Shown piece by piece: positions 1-9,622 of a DNA stretch of 64,000 bases. Source of the stretch: Barnesiella propionica (GTDB lineage Bacteria > Bacteroidota > Bacteroidia > Bacteroidales > Barnesiellaceae); assembly GCF_025567045.1 (NCBI RefSeq), contig NZ_JAOQJK010000004.1, forward strand, positions 248,001 to 312,000. Direction: 5' to 3'. How positions within the stretch are numbered: position 1 is the stretch's first letter; every line of letters starts with the position of its first letter. Made by a program: the position numbers and the translations under genes. The notes under the pieces were generated by a model that searched no databases, had not been told where the DNA came from, and was given only the letters and a program-made list of their open reading frames with translations.

Positions 1-1775
1 AAGCGGGAGATGCTAAGGATGAACGTTTCAAGGTATATATTTCGACCAAAGGAACGGAAATAAATGATTTTGTCCAGCTTACTGCCGGTAATTACGAAAG
101 TGTTAATTATAAAGCCTGGAAGAAAATAGAGTACAATCTTTCTGCCTATGAAGGAAAAGACGTATATATCGCTATTCAATATATCTCCCGTGCCTGCTTT
201 ATGCTCATGGTCGATGATTTTTATGTAGGTCCTTCTTCCATTAATCCCTCCAAGGCTCGTCGTCGTGCTTCTTTTGCCAATGTATACCCCGAAAAATTTG
301 CTTTATATGTGGATGGGGACTCCATAGGTACTACCCTAAATACATCTCATTCGTTCAAGGGTCTTGCGCCGGGTGAACACACATTAGGAGTCAAAGCGAT
401 CTATCGTGTTTCTTCATCGGATGTTTCTACGTTGGGAGTAAATATGCCGTGGCCTTCTTCGTTTGCCGAGGTAACGTTTAATTTTACTTCGAATGGGGCC
501 TCTCCAGATGGGTGTTTTGTCAATTTTATAGGGAGAGGGGATAATAAAGAGATGTTTACCGATACGATTAAAGATGGTAAAACATGTTTGAAAGCGATGA
601 TGAAAGGAGAATATCTGGTGAGCATAGATTCGGAAGATTTTGAGCCTTTCAGCGAGTTAGTGACAATCAGTGAAAAAAGGGTTGTTGATGTCGCTTTAAA
701 AGAGAAAATAGTGAAACCGTACAATATTACAGTGGATATGACGGTTAATGCAAGTACGCAAAAAAACGATGCGTTAGTTCGCTGGAACCAGGACTTGGGG
801 TGGAGCGATAATTTCGAGTCTTATGATAATTTTGTACAATCTTTCGGAGACTGGACTACGGTCGATGCCGACGGAATGACGACTTATGCCGTTAATTTAG
901 CAGGGGCTGAAGTGTCTTTTCCCGGAGTGAAAGGGAAGATGCCCTGCCTTATTTTTAATGCTAAAGCTACGAAACCTTCGATGTACGAAGATGGTGCCGC
1001 CCGTGCTCCTGAAGGGGATAAGTGCGTGGCTTTCTTTTCGGCAGAGGCCGGACAATCCAATGACTGGCTTATTTCTCCCAAACAAAGGATCCGTGAAGGA
1101 TATGTCGTGCGTTTTCTGGCAAAATCATATACGAGTATGTATACTGAAAAGATAAGGATTATGATATCCGAGTCGAAAGATATAGAGTCGTTTACTGAAT
1201 TGGATATGATAACACTGTCCGATTCCTGGTATGAATATCAGGTCGATCTGTCGGCGTATGCAGGAAAAGACGTATATTTGGCTGTAAATTATGTTTCTTA
1301 CAATGCATTCTTCTCGTTACTGGACTCTTTCTATGTAGGTCCAGCTGAAGATTCCGGAACTGAAAATACAGGTTCAGCTACCTATGATATATATTTGAAC
1401 GGAACGAAGCTGGGAAATACGAAAGATTGTTCATATACGATATCATCCCTGGATGACGGAAGTTATACGGTAGGAGTCGTAGCCGTATATAAATCGGGAG
1501 AATCCGAAATGTCGGAGTATTCTTTTACAGTGGATAAAAGTGCGGTTTCCGGGGTAGAGAAACCGGATATACGTATATATGCAGTGTCTGGGTCTATATA
1601 TGTTAGGTGTACGGTTTCCGGGGATGCCAGAGTTGAAGTCTATAATACGATGGGACAACTTGTTTCTGTTAAGTCCTTGAGCGGAGAGGCTGTAATACCG
1701 GTTCCTGCGGGATTCTATACTGTTAAAGTTGATTGCGGAGGCACATCTGTCGTTCGGCAGGTGGTTGTAAAATAA
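1..1775 (+). CDS. T9SS-exported anchor-J protein, 5' partial
   Basis: The reading frame is open from base 3, so the gene begins outside the window and the Met at 201 is internal. Two modules resemble choice-of-anchor J (cleaved adhesin) domains. The first is only its end (DDFYVGP, about 217-237). The second is complete, from DNFESYDNF (about 804) to DSFYVGP (about 1340). Fibronectin-like stretches follow each. The last 75 residues (VYNTMGQLV, then FYTVKV and a terminal VVK) match a type A T9SS sorting domain, so the protein is probably exported and attached to the cell surface. Substrate and exact role cannot be told from this part. Confidence 0.8.
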   Translation, partial: AGDAKDERFKVYISTKGTEINDFVQLTAGNYESVNYKAWKKIEYNLSAYEGKDVYIAIQYISRACFMLMVDDFYVGPSSINPSKARRRASFANVYPEKFALYVDGDSIGTTLNTSHSFKGLAPGEHTLGVKAIYRVSSSDVSTLGVNMPWPSSFAEVTFNFTSNGASPDGCFVNFIGRGDNKEMFTDTIKDGKTCLKAMMKGEYLVSIDSEDFEPFSELVTISEKRVVDVALKEKIVKPYNITVDMTVNASTQKNDALVRWNQDLGWSDNFESYDNFVQSFGDWTTVDADGMTTYAVNLAGAEVSFPGVKGKMPCLIFNAKATKPSMYEDGAARAPEGDKCVAFFSAEAGQSNDWLISPKQRIREGYVVRFLAKSYTSMYTEKIRIMISESKDIESFTELDMITLSDSWYEYQVDLSAYAGKDVYLAVNYVSYNAFFSLLDSFYVGPAEDSGTENTGSATYDIYLNGTKLGNTKDCSYTISSLDDGSYTVGVVAVYKSGESEMSEYSFTVDKSAVSGVEKPDIRIYAVSGSIYVRCTVSGDARVEVYNTMGQLVSVKSLSGEAVIPVPAGFYTVKVDCGGTSVVRQVVVK

Positions 1776-1793
1776 GATATTTATGTTTTGGTA

Positions 1794-1824
1794 CAAAGAA
1801 AGCGGCCGTAAGCCGCTTTCTTTG
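1794..1824 (+). terminator. Rho-independent terminator
   Basis: A perfect 13-bp stem (1794-1806 with 1812-1824) with a 5-base loop is followed by a T-rich run. It closes the anchor-J gene that ends at 1775. Confidence 0.85.
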
Positions 1825-1945
1825 TTATTATAAATAATACATATTATGCAGGTAGTTCAAAAATAAAGGATATATGTAGACTTCTTATTATATATTATTT
1901 AAAAATATTTTCATTTGGATGGGTAATATTATTTATGTTATTAAG

Positions 1946-1953
1946 TATATTTG
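1946..1953 (+). promoter_or_regulatory. -7 box for the hybrid kinase
   Basis: TATATTTG matches the Bacteroidota TAnnTTTG -7 element 33 bases before the start codon at 1987. No clear TTTG box lies at the right distance upstream. Confidence 0.5.
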
Positions 1954-1986
1954 CAATATATTAATATTTGTGATTTTCTTTGAATA

Positions 1987-4470
1987 ATGCCAATAAATAA
2001 AAACCCTATAAAAGATGTATATGATTCCGGTAATGTCCGGAGCATAATGTCCGGTTTACTGAACATGCTGAAATGTAAACCGGACATATCGGAGGCCCGT
2101 TATATATTGAGTCTTGTTATAGAAGAATTCGGAGCAAGCCGTGCGTATATCGTTGAATATGATTGGGAACGATTCGAACAGAATTGTGTTTCTGAAGTGC
2201 TGGCGGATGGGGTGGAGCCTGCTATGTCGGGATTTAAAAATATTCCGATGAAAGATACTTCATGGTTTGTCCAGCGTTTATGCGCCCGCAAACCAGTTAT
2301 TGTAAATGATATGTCGCTTCTTTCTGATTCAGGTAGAATTAAGCTTCATTTCAAAATTAAAGAAGGAACATCATCTTTTATTTTACTGCCTGTTGTGACG
2401 GGAGAAACGACTGTAGGTTTCTGGGGATTGGATACGGAGGAAAGAAACCATCGTGTATGGACGGAAGGTGATTATCACTGTCTTTCGGTTTTTTCCCATA
2501 TGCTTACTGTGTCCGGTACTTTTCGTAACGAATTTACCGCTACCCGTATTAAAAAGACCGATGGATGGGAACTTAACAAGATTCGTTTGAACAGTATATA
2601 TAATAATATACCGGTAGGCCTGGAAATATATGATAAAGAGGGATTCTTGGTCGATCATAATGATAAGGATGTGGAAATATTCGGATTAACGGATAAAGAC
2701 GACCTTATCGGCAAAAGTATGTATGATAATCCGGTTATCCCACGGGAACTGTTGGAACGTCTGGGAAATAACGAAGATATCAACTTGCATTTGAATTATG
2801 ATTTCAGTAAACAGGACGGTTATTATAAAACACATATCAGAGAAGGTGTCAAGAATATCAACATTAAGGGAAAATGCATATTTAATCTGCAAGGAGAGGT
2901 CGATTATTATCTGTTTGTGATTTCGGATAATACCGAGACCGAAAAGATTTATACGGAAGTACAGGAATTTAAGGAAATGTTTTCGGTAATTGCCCGTTAT
3001 TCCAAGGTCGGTTATGTCAAATATAATCTGACGACACAGAGCGGATTCGCTGCCGGCGAATGGTACCGGAATCTTGGAGAAGAAGAGAATATTCCTTTGC
3101 CGGAAATTGTAGGGATCTACCCTCATGTTCATAAAGATGACCGGAAACGTCTGCAGAATTTTTATTCACAAGCTTTTATCGGTGCCAAAAAGTCATTCTC
3201 GGAAGATATTCGGGTCGTATGTCCGGACAGGACGTGCAAGTGGTTGCATAAGAATATAATTATACAGGAACAGAATGACGGAACATTGGAAGCCGTAGAG
3301 ATAAACTTTGACATTACGCAGAATAAAGAGACAGAGGAAAAGCTTATAGAAGCGCGAAAGAAAGCGGAAGAATCGAATAAGCTGAAATCTGCTTTTCTGG
3401 CGAATATGAGCCATGAAATACGTACGCCTCTTAATGCTATAGTAGGATTCTCAAACATATTGGCGGAGACGGAAGACCTCGAGGAAAAACGGGATTATAT
3501 TGCCATTATAGAGAATAATAACGATCTGCTGTTGCAACTTATCAACGATATACTCGATTTATCGAAAATCGAGGCCGGTATATTGGAATTTAATTATTCC
3601 GATGCCGATATCAATAGCATTCTTGAGGAAGTGGAATATTCTTCCCGAATGAGACAGAAGCGGAAGCATGTGCTTATTGAATTTGACGAACGTATGCCCG
3701 AATGTGTGGTGCGTACAGACAGAAACCGTGTGACACAGGTATTGGTGAATTTTATTAATAATGCGATGAAGTTTACCCGGGAGGGCTGTATTCGCTTCGG
3801 TTACCGTTTGCAGGAAAATAATATGTTGTATTTTTATGTTTCGGATACCGGATGCGGTATTCCTGCCGATAAAAAAGAACATGTTTTCGACCGGTTTGTG
3901 AAATTAGATTCCAAGGCGCAAGGTACCGGATTGGGATTGACCATCAGTTCTACCATTATAGAAAGGCTGGGAGGGGAAATAGGGGTAGAATCGAAATTGG
4001 ATAAAGGTTCGACTTTTTGGTTCACTTTACCCTATATCCCTGTTCAAAGTATAAAAGCCGCCGATGGGGAACAGGAAAAAGAGGTTAAAGAGTTATTGCC
4101 TGAAGATAAATATTCCATTCTTATAGCAGAAGATAACCCCGGTAATTATAAATTATATGAGACGGTATTGGGTAAAGAATATAATTTGATACATGCTTGG
4201 AATGGAGCCGAGGCTGTGGACTTATTTAAGGAATATAATCCCCCTCTGATACTTATGGATATTAAAATGCCTGTCATGAATGGTTATAAAGCTACAAAAC
4301 TGATTCGGGAAATATCATCCTCGGTTTGTATAGTAGCTGTTACTGCATTCGCTTTTGAGGAAGACGGCGACAGGATACTCCGCAGCGGTTTTGATGCTTA
4401 TACGACAAAGCCTATACAAATAAAATTATTGAAAAATAAGATATACGATTTACTGAAAAAAAGGTACTGA
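1987..4470 (+). CDS. Hybrid sensor histidine kinase/response regulator
   Basis: This 827-residue protein has no membrane segment, so it probably senses a cytoplasmic signal. The order is a GAF-like domain (about 20-180), two PAS-like domains (about 200-300 and 325-450), a HisKA domain with phospho-acceptor His476 in NMSHEIRTPLN, and a HATPase domain with G boxes DTGCGIP and GTGLGL. A C-terminal receiver follows, with acidic Asp716 and phosphorylated Asp758 in LMDIKMP. There is no output domain, so the phosphate presumably passes to another protein. The gene stands alone between two terminators and the ligand is unknown. Confidence 0.93.
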   Translation: MPINKNPIKDVYDSGNVRSIMSGLLNMLKCKPDISEARYILSLVIEEFGASRAYIVEYDWERFEQNCVSEVLADGVEPAMSGFKNIPMKDTSWFVQRLCARKPVIVNDMSLLSDSGRIKLHFKIKEGTSSFILLPVVTGETTVGFWGLDTEERNHRVWTEGDYHCLSVFSHMLTVSGTFRNEFTATRIKKTDGWELNKIRLNSIYNNIPVGLEIYDKEGFLVDHNDKDVEIFGLTDKDDLIGKSMYDNPVIPRELLERLGNNEDINLHLNYDFSKQDGYYKTHIREGVKNINIKGKCIFNLQGEVDYYLFVISDNTETEKIYTEVQEFKEMFSVIARYSKVGYVKYNLTTQSGFAAGEWYRNLGEEENIPLPEIVGIYPHVHKDDRKRLQNFYSQAFIGAKKSFSEDIRVVCPDRTCKWLHKNIIIQEQNDGTLEAVEINFDITQNKETEEKLIEARKKAEESNKLKSAFLANMSHEIRTPLNAIVGFSNILAETEDLEEKRDYIAIIENNNDLLLQLINDILDLSKIEAGILEFNYSDADINSILEEVEYSSRMRQKRKHVLIEFDERMPECVVRTDRNRVTQVLVNFINNAMKFTREGCIRFGYRLQENNMLYFYVSDTGCGIPADKKEHVFDRFVKLDSKAQGTGLGLTISSTIIERLGGEIGVESKLDKGSTFWFTLPYIPVQSIKAADGEQEKEVKELLPEDKYSILIAEDNPGNYKLYETVLGKEYNLIHAWNGAEAVDLFKEYNPPLILMDIKMPVMNGYKATKLIREISSSVCIVAVTAFAFEEDGDRILRSGFDAYTTKPIQIKLLKNKIYDLLKKRY

Positions 4471-4487
4471 TTTTAAACGGTGCGGTT

Positions 4488-4533
4488 AACACGAGAGAGG
4501 AGAAAACACAATTTTCTTCTCTCTCTTTGTGTT
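4488..4533. terminator. Bidirectional terminator
   Basis: A long inverted repeat (arms 4488-4506 and 4512-4533, with one G-T pair and a small bulge) lies between the convergent kinase and TspO genes. A- and T-rich flanks suit termination in both directions. Confidence 0.7.
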
Positions 4534-4552
4534 GTTTGAGCAGAATACCGTT

Positions 4553-5017
4553 TTAGTTGTATATCAGGATGTAAAAGTTCAGGTATGATGCGAATGCGAC
4601 CCATAATATATAAGGGATAAATAGTAAGCTGCTTAATTTAGATACCGGATAAGTCCGGACTGCGTACAAAACGATAAAAAAGAGCAGTGCAATTATATTG
4701 ATAAATCCCAGCAGAGGATTCTGCAGGAAAAAAAAGACTATGCTCCAGGTAAAATTCAATAATAATTGAATAATGAATATTTTTATGAAACTCCATTTCG
4801 CAGGGGTATGTAAAAGAATTATATGCCCTATTGAAATACCCATGCATATATATAGTATACTCCAGGCGACAGGAAAGACGAAATTAGGAGGAGTTAAAGC
4901 CGGTTTGTTAAGGAATGGATACCAGTTAACTATGGAATCGGCTTGTGCCAACGATGCACTTATCCCTACTCCGAAACAGAGTAGTACGGGGATGAAATAT
5001 GCCAGGAACTTTTTCAT
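4553..5017 (-). CDS. tspO: TspO/MBR family membrane protein
   Basis: The 154-residue product has five hydrophobic segments, the usual TspO length and topology. Hallmarks are the N-terminal FGVGISASL, the loop WYPFLNKPALTPPNFVFP, the WSILY motif and the C-terminal FASYLNFYI. TspO proteins are tryptophan-rich inner-membrane proteins that bind porphyrins and sterol-like ligands and are linked to stress responses. The gene is convergent with the kinase and appears to be single. The family call is firm; the cellular role in Bacteroidota is not settled. Confidence 0.93.
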   Translation of the reverse strand: MKKFLAYFIPVLLCFGVGISASLAQADSIVNWYPFLNKPALTPPNFVFPVAWSILYICMGISIGHIILLHTPAKWSFIKIFIIQLLLNFTWSIVFFFLQNPLLGFINIIALLFFIVLYAVRTYPVSKLSSLLFIPYILWVAFASYLNFYILIYN

Positions 5018-5438
5018 AGGTCTGTTTTATCATATAAACATATTTATCTTTCTCTATGTTCACAATAAGCAGTTTATGAAATCAGTTGTACAATAAGATC
5101 AGGAAAGGTCGATAATCTTTCACGTCTTTACGAAGCATTTCTGGTGCATGTGAAATGAGATAGGTAATAGTTTTTATAATTCTGTTTAAAGATCGATTGG
5201 GTTAGAGCCGGGTTTTATTATAGAAGGACGCTCTTTTTGCATGCATGAAAAAACGAATGAAAATTCGGGGATGTTTATTAAATAAAATTCCGGAAGAGTA
5301 ATTATCTTTATATGGTATAAAAACGATAAAATTAAGCTAATTTGTTTTATGCGTTTCGGTTCTGGACATCTTTATTCTTAAAATGGCTGTTATGTTGGTA
5401 CACGTGACGGATGGACTTGTTTCCGGAATGAAAAAAGT
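5018..5438. other. Intergenic, no gene seen
   Basis: A 420-base AT-rich spacer between the divergent tspO and L,D-transpeptidase genes. It should hold both promoters, but no convincing TAnnTTTG box, RNA gene or long repeat was found. Confidence 0.5.
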
Positions 5439-5447
5439 ATGATTTTC

Positions 5448-6497
5448 ATGAGAATATTTATATTGCCTTTATTATTATTTGCGGTTCTTTTTTTCTGTTC
5501 CTGTTCTCGCAGGGCCGGTGGAGATAATGTAAGAGATATGGTTTCGTCTGTTTCTCAAAATGCAGATTCCGCGAACCGTATTGTTACGGAAGAACCGGAA
5601 CACCGTTTGTTAGAAACAAAAGTAAAAGATATTATTCCTGAAAGTATAAGAATAGAGAAGGCATTCCTGTATGACCGTCATACTCTTCTGGATAGTTATC
5701 CTTATAAAGATACGGTGCGTATGTTCCAGTGGTATAAAATAAGGAAGGCACTGGCATTGCTCGATTCAGCTCAACGGCATACGGTATCGTGGGGTGTTCT
5801 CCAGAATTACAGAAACCGGAACGGTGAATCTCCACTGGTCAGGAATTATAAAAGGAATGCATATCGAAGAATCGCCGATACGTTAGGAGTGGAAAGATTC
5901 CAGTCTGTTCCGCTTTATTTGTCCGGTGATTCTGTGCCCGAAATATACGGCCGGGACGGAACACTAGTGGAATTGTTGGACGCCGATTCGTTATATACCG
6001 GTGTACGTGCTTTGTATTTCGGAGGAAAATGGAAAGTTCCGCGTAAATATGTAAAGTCTTTGGCCGATTCGCTGGTTTTTACTAAAGTGATTTTCGTCGA
6101 TGTCGTGAACCAGAATATTGTAACGCTGGAAAAAGTAGATTCCGTGTGGATGGTCAGGAGTATGAATCCGGTAACTACAGGCCGCCATCAACCGCCGTAT
6201 ATGCAGGAAACGCCTCCGGGTATATTTGTCATTCAGGAAAAAAAGAAAAAAATGATATTTCTGAAAGACGGTAAAGACGAGCACGGTGGTTTTGCGCCTT
6301 ACGCTAGTCGTTTTACCAATGGCGGATATATTCACGGCATACCGGTGAACGAGCCGGATACGATTATACGTGAGTACAGTCCTTCGCTCGGTACTACACC
6401 GCGCTCGCATATGTGTGTGAGAAATGCGACATCTCATGCACAGTTTATTTATGACTGGGTATCGGTAGGGAAAACACTTGTTTTTGTGTTAGACTGA
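5448..6497 (+). CDS. L,D-transpeptidase (YkuD) lipoprotein
   Basis: The protein starts with a lipoprotein signal (LLLFAVLFFCSCS), so it is probably anchored in the envelope. Residues about 200-352 form a YkuD domain with the catalytic pattern YIHGIP (His near 299) and RSHMCVR (Cys near 326, counted from an upstream Met at 5439). Such enzymes make 3-3 crosslinks in peptidoglycan or attach proteins to it. The Met at 5448 gives a cleaner signal peptide than 5439, but both are possible. A second, unrelated-looking YkuD gene lies at 15197. Confidence 0.9.
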   Translation: MRIFILPLLLFAVLFFCSCSRRAGGDNVRDMVSSVSQNADSANRIVTEEPEHRLLETKVKDIIPESIRIEKAFLYDRHTLLDSYPYKDTVRMFQWYKIRKALALLDSAQRHTVSWGVLQNYRNRNGESPLVRNYKRNAYRRIADTLGVERFQSVPLYLSGDSVPEIYGRDGTLVELLDADSLYTGVRALYFGGKWKVPRKYVKSLADSLVFTKVIFVDVVNQNIVTLEKVDSVWMVRSMNPVTTGRHQPPYMQETPPGIFVIQEKKKKMIFLKDGKDEHGGFAPYASRFTNGGYIHGIPVNEPDTIIREYSPSLGTTPRSHMCVRNATSHAQFIYDWVSVGKTLVFVLD

Positions 6498-6721
6498 TTT
6501 TTCGCGCTGTTAATTATACGTTTTTACCGGATTTTTTGAAAATGTATTATTATAGAATTCTGCCGAAGTATTTGAAAGAATCTTTTTTTTGCGTACATTT
6601 GTTCTATGAAGTGGCATGGAATAAGGCCGCTGTTGCTTAGGAAAAACATCGTATTGTCGTTTGACTTTGAAAACCGCCAAGATTTCTGCACTCGGATGAT
6701 AATAGACAGTTTCTCCGTCCT

Positions 6722-6750
6722 TTTGCGATTGTATGTGTTTTACATATAAT
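6722..6750 (+). promoter_or_regulatory. Promoter of the small RNA
   Basis: TTTG at 6722-6725 is followed 19 bases later by TATAAT at 6745-6750. The pair also reads as a sigma70-like TTGCGA/TATAAT promoter with a 16-base spacer. Transcription would start near 6757, exactly at the base of the RNA stem downstream. Confidence 0.6.
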
Positions 6751-6756
6751 AGTAAA

Positions 6757-6846
6757 GGCGTGGGGTCATGGTCTATTTAGAGTGCGGGTGCTTGGCGGTA
6801 CCTCAAGGTCGGAATGGACACCAGCCATGATGCTCACGCTTTTTTG
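6757..6846 (+). ncRNA. ffs: Small structured RNA, possibly SRP (4.5S) RNA
   Basis: A stretch of about 90 bases runs from a promoter to a run of six T. Its ends pair (gcgtg with cacgc, tcatgg with ccatga), enclosing ggcggt paired to accagcc and an apical gtc/gac hairpin. The apical sequence TCAAGGTCGGAA, followed by GGA and CAGCC, parallels in order the conserved SRP helix 8 core (TCAGGTCCGGAAGGAAGCAGCC in E. coli), with two short insertions. Length, isolation and constitutive-type promoter fit an SRP RNA. The symmetric loop is not canonical, so another stable RNA is possible. Confidence 0.5.
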
Positions 6847-6942
6847 TACCGGTTTATGTTTATTTGTTCTGCCAGCTTGGCGGAGAGATGTATTAAGACC
6901 GAATAGCCATTCATATTATTGTTTATTATTATATTTTCCGTT

Positions 6943-7842
6943 ATGAGAGAGGATATGCATTTTCAGTTAAGATCCAATTATTTTCTGCGACTATCTTTAA
7001 TGGTTATTTTATTGCTGTGTTCTTTTATTTCGTATGCCCGGACGGCTTCGCAGGGGCAAATGAGCTATCATAAAATTCCTACTTCCATTTTGCCCGGAGT
7101 AACGGAACGGGATTATACCGTTTATTTGCCAAAAAGTTATGCAACACAGCTTGACAGGCGTTATCCGGTACTTTACCTCCTTCACGGAGGGGCAGGCGGT
7201 GCATTCAGCGACTGGATGGAAAGAGCGAGGCTGGAAGGCTTTGCAAATGAAATAATCGATTCGGGAAATGCCTGTGAAATGATTATCGTATGTCCTGACG
7301 GGAGGTATAGAGATAATGCCATGTGGTTCAATATGGAAGACTGGCCTGCCGAAGATCATTTTTTTCAGGAACTGATACCGTATGTCGATAGTACTTACCG
7401 TACATTAAATGATAAAAAACATCGCGCTGTCGCGGGGCTTTCCATGGGTGGAGGCGGCAGTCTGTTTTATGCGATTTCACATCCGGATATGTTTTCGGCT
7501 GTTTATGCCGTCAGTTCTTATGTAGAACCATTAGACCGTATTTCTGCACCGAGACCCGATTGGTCCCAAACAGAAGTTGAGAAGAATAATATTATCCGTT
7601 TGTTTGATAGTGCGACTCCGGAACAAGTTGCAAAATGGAAAAAGTTGAATTGGTTCATCGATTGTGGAGACGATGATTTTACTTATGATTCGAATATCAG
7701 GATGATTGCTGCTATGCGTAAGCAGCAAATTCCTTACCAGTTGAGGATTCGTGATGGCGGACATACCTGGCAATACTGGATGACTAGCTTATACTTGATG
7801 CTTCCTTTTGTGAGCCAATCATTTGTTACGGAAGAGAAGTGA
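6943..7842 (+). CDS. Secreted esterase, alpha/beta hydrolase (PF00756-like)
   Basis: After a signal peptide (LMVILLLCSFISYA), the protein shows the esterase D-type fold: YPVLYLLHGGAG supplies the oxyanion strand, AGLSMGGGGS is the nucleophile elbow (Ser in GLSMG), and GGHTWQYW near the end carries the catalytic His. The probable acid is in DCGDDDFTY. Relatives remove acetyl or feruloyl esters from plant glycans or act on short-chain esters. Start codons at 6919, 6943 and 6955 are possible; 6943 or 6955 gives the best signal peptide. It is not in an operon. Confidence 0.88.
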   Translation: MREDMHFQLRSNYFLRLSLMVILLLCSFISYARTASQGQMSYHKIPTSILPGVTERDYTVYLPKSYATQLDRRYPVLYLLHGGAGGAFSDWMERARLEGFANEIIDSGNACEMIIVCPDGRYRDNAMWFNMEDWPAEDHFFQELIPYVDSTYRTLNDKKHRAVAGLSMGGGGSLFYAISHPDMFSAVYAVSSYVEPLDRISAPRPDWSQTEVEKNNIIRLFDSATPEQVAKWKKLNWFIDCGDDDFTYDSNIRMIAAMRKQQIPYQLRIRDGGHTWQYWMTSLYLMLPFVSQSFVTEEK

Positions 7843-8447
7843 CTTTCTAACAGTAATAACATAATGCTATTGTTCAGAGCTTTATCTTTGATGAAGTGGG
7901 CAAATTTATGCTGGACATGATTACCGGTTTAATGGGAATATATTATTTGATAAAGATCATTTTTATTGTCTGGGTTTATCAGGTGATATATATTCCAAAA
8001 TCAATTTTGCACATCGTATACCTTTTCTCCTTGCTTTTGTCCTGTTTTGTTTTTTATGTAAATCCATATTTCGGAGCCTGTTTTATGCAGAATAATTCGC
8101 GGGTTTCAGGATAGCCTTGTTTTGAAAAGTTATTATTGTCTTAACTCTGAACAGGAAAGTCTGTGCTCATTTTATGTATTTCCTGTGATAAGTTTTTCAA
8201 CTTAAATTGGGGTGATATTGCGATTTATCTAAAGATTATTTTAACGTACACTTCCGAATTACACATTCTTTTTCTCAATAATACCAAAAAAAATACATTT
8301 CTACCTTTTCTTACAAAAGTATTTTTATATCAGTTAATTAAATATACTAAATGTAAGTAGTTAGAACTTATATAATTACGCTGCCGTTATAATCCCGAGA
8401 TGTACATCATAACTAATATGAGTTACTAACCATTAAATTAATAGGCG
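7843..8447. other. Intergenic, no supported gene
   Basis: A 605-base AT-rich spacer before the catalase gene. Two short open frames (7896-8114 and 8163-8360) code for low-complexity hydrophobic peptides and look like chance. No repeat, terminator or clear promoter box was recognised. Confidence 0.5.
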
Positions 8448-9401
8448 ATGTTTTATCATTCAAAGAATTTGCAATTCAACGCTCGTGTTTCTAATCCGGA
8501 TCCCCGCTTTGCCCGTATGCTTCTCGAAGCTTTCGGGGGAGCCAACGGAGAGTTAAAATCTGCCATGCAGTATTTTGTACAAGCATTTAGTTGTCGTAAT
8601 CCGTTCCCTGACAAGTATGATATGTTGATGGATATTGCGACGGAAGAGTTGGGTCATCTCGAGATCGTCGGGGCAACCATACAAATGCTTCTCGGTCCTG
8701 TGAACGGACAAATGAAAGATGTTGTAGAAAATATGGAAATAAATACCGTAATGGGTGGAAAAACCAGTAAAGAAGATTTCATACAACAGGCATTTACCAA
8801 TCCGCAATTCCTTATCACTTCACCGGGAAGTCCTATGCTTACCGACAGTAACGGTAACCCTTGGTGCGCAACGTATGTTTCGGCCAATGCGGAACCTACT
8901 GTCGATTTCCGTTCCAATATGGCGGGAGAATGTAGGGCCAAAATTGTTTATGAATACCTTATTCCGTTTACCGATGATCCCTCGGTTAAAGAAACACTCG
9001 GCTTTTTAATGACCCGTGAAGTTACACATTACCAACAATTCGAAGCCGCGTTAGAAACTATCCAGCCTAATTTCCCTCCCGGTGTATTTCAATCAGATCC
9101 TAAATACAGTAACCTTTATTTTAATTTGTCGAAAGGTGAAGATGCCCGTGGCCCTTGGAATGAAGGAGAGAGTACGCAGTTGAAAGAAGAATGGCAATAC
9201 ATCGATAATCCTTCGGAGGAAGTTGTTAAAACAAACGGTTTATTAGACAGAAAACCCGAAGGTACTGACCGTACTGAAGAGGAAGTTCGTAAATATGACA
9301 GTAAAATGGCTAAAGAGCGTAGTACCGAAATATTATCAGCTACTCCCGAAAAGGATATGCAATGGTGTGATTACAAATCTGTAAAAAAAGACAGCAAGTA
9401 A
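8448..9401 (+). CDS. Manganese catalase
   Basis: The 317-residue protein is a non-haem catalase (PF05067) that splits hydrogen peroxide at a dimanganese centre. Metal-ligand candidates sit in four helices: Glu35 in NGELKSAM, Glu67 and His70 in TEELGHLEI, Glu161 in AGECRAK, and Glu191/His194 in REVTHYQQF. The family motif SPGSPMLTDSNGNPWCA is also present. There is no signal peptide, so it acts in the cytoplasm. It lies upstream of a tiny lysine-rich protein and an Nramp metal transporter, which suggests a shared role in peroxide defence and manganese supply. Confidence 0.96.
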   Translation: MFYHSKNLQFNARVSNPDPRFARMLLEAFGGANGELKSAMQYFVQAFSCRNPFPDKYDMLMDIATEELGHLEIVGATIQMLLGPVNGQMKDVVENMEINTVMGGKTSKEDFIQQAFTNPQFLITSPGSPMLTDSNGNPWCATYVSANAEPTVDFRSNMAGECRAKIVYEYLIPFTDDPSVKETLGFLMTREVTHYQQFEAALETIQPNFPPGVFQSDPKYSNLYFNLSKGEDARGPWNEGESTQLKEEWQYIDNPSEEVVKTNGLLDRKPEGTDRTEEEVRKYDSKMAKERSTEILSATPEKDMQWCDYKSVKKDSK

Positions 9402-9446
9402 TAAGAGTGCTGTATCATATATTGTTTAACTATAATTTTTATTTTT

Positions 9447-9554
9447 ATGATTAAGAAAACTGAAAAAAAGCAGGAAGCTAAAAGTGCTCACAAAGCAGCT
9501 CCGGCAAAAGAAAGCAAGTCCTCTGCTTCAACTAAGAAATCGGTAAAAAAATAA
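9447..9554 (+). CDS. 35-residue lysine-rich protein
   Basis: A short frame with its own ATG, 45 bases after the catalase gene, encodes a product made almost only of Lys, Ala, Ser, Glu and Gln and ending in SVKK. Its composition resembles histone-tail-like or DNA-binding basic peptides. A strong terminator follows, so it is probably the last gene of the catalase transcript. It could protect DNA or simply be a small basic protein; no family was recognised. Its position and clean frame support translation, but its length limits certainty. Confidence 0.6.
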   Translation: MIKKTEKKQEAKSAHKAAPAKESKSSASTKKSVKK

Positions 9555-9585
9555 ATGACCGTTTCATACAAGAAGCAACGTATTA

Positions 9586-9622
9586 TTCCCGGTAATGCAT
9601 TTAAAAGTGTTATTACCGGGAA
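9586..9622 (+). terminator. Terminator of catalase unit
   Basis: A perfect 11-bp stem (ttcccggtaat, 9586-9596, with 9612-9622) and a 15-base loop lie 32 bases after the small basic protein. The downstream T-run is weak. Confidence 0.65.

Noticed and set aside
7896..8360. Two open frames (72 and 65 residues) before the catalase gene
   Set aside because: They are hydrophobic, low in complexity, in a very AT-rich spacer, and have no homology pattern or ribosome site.
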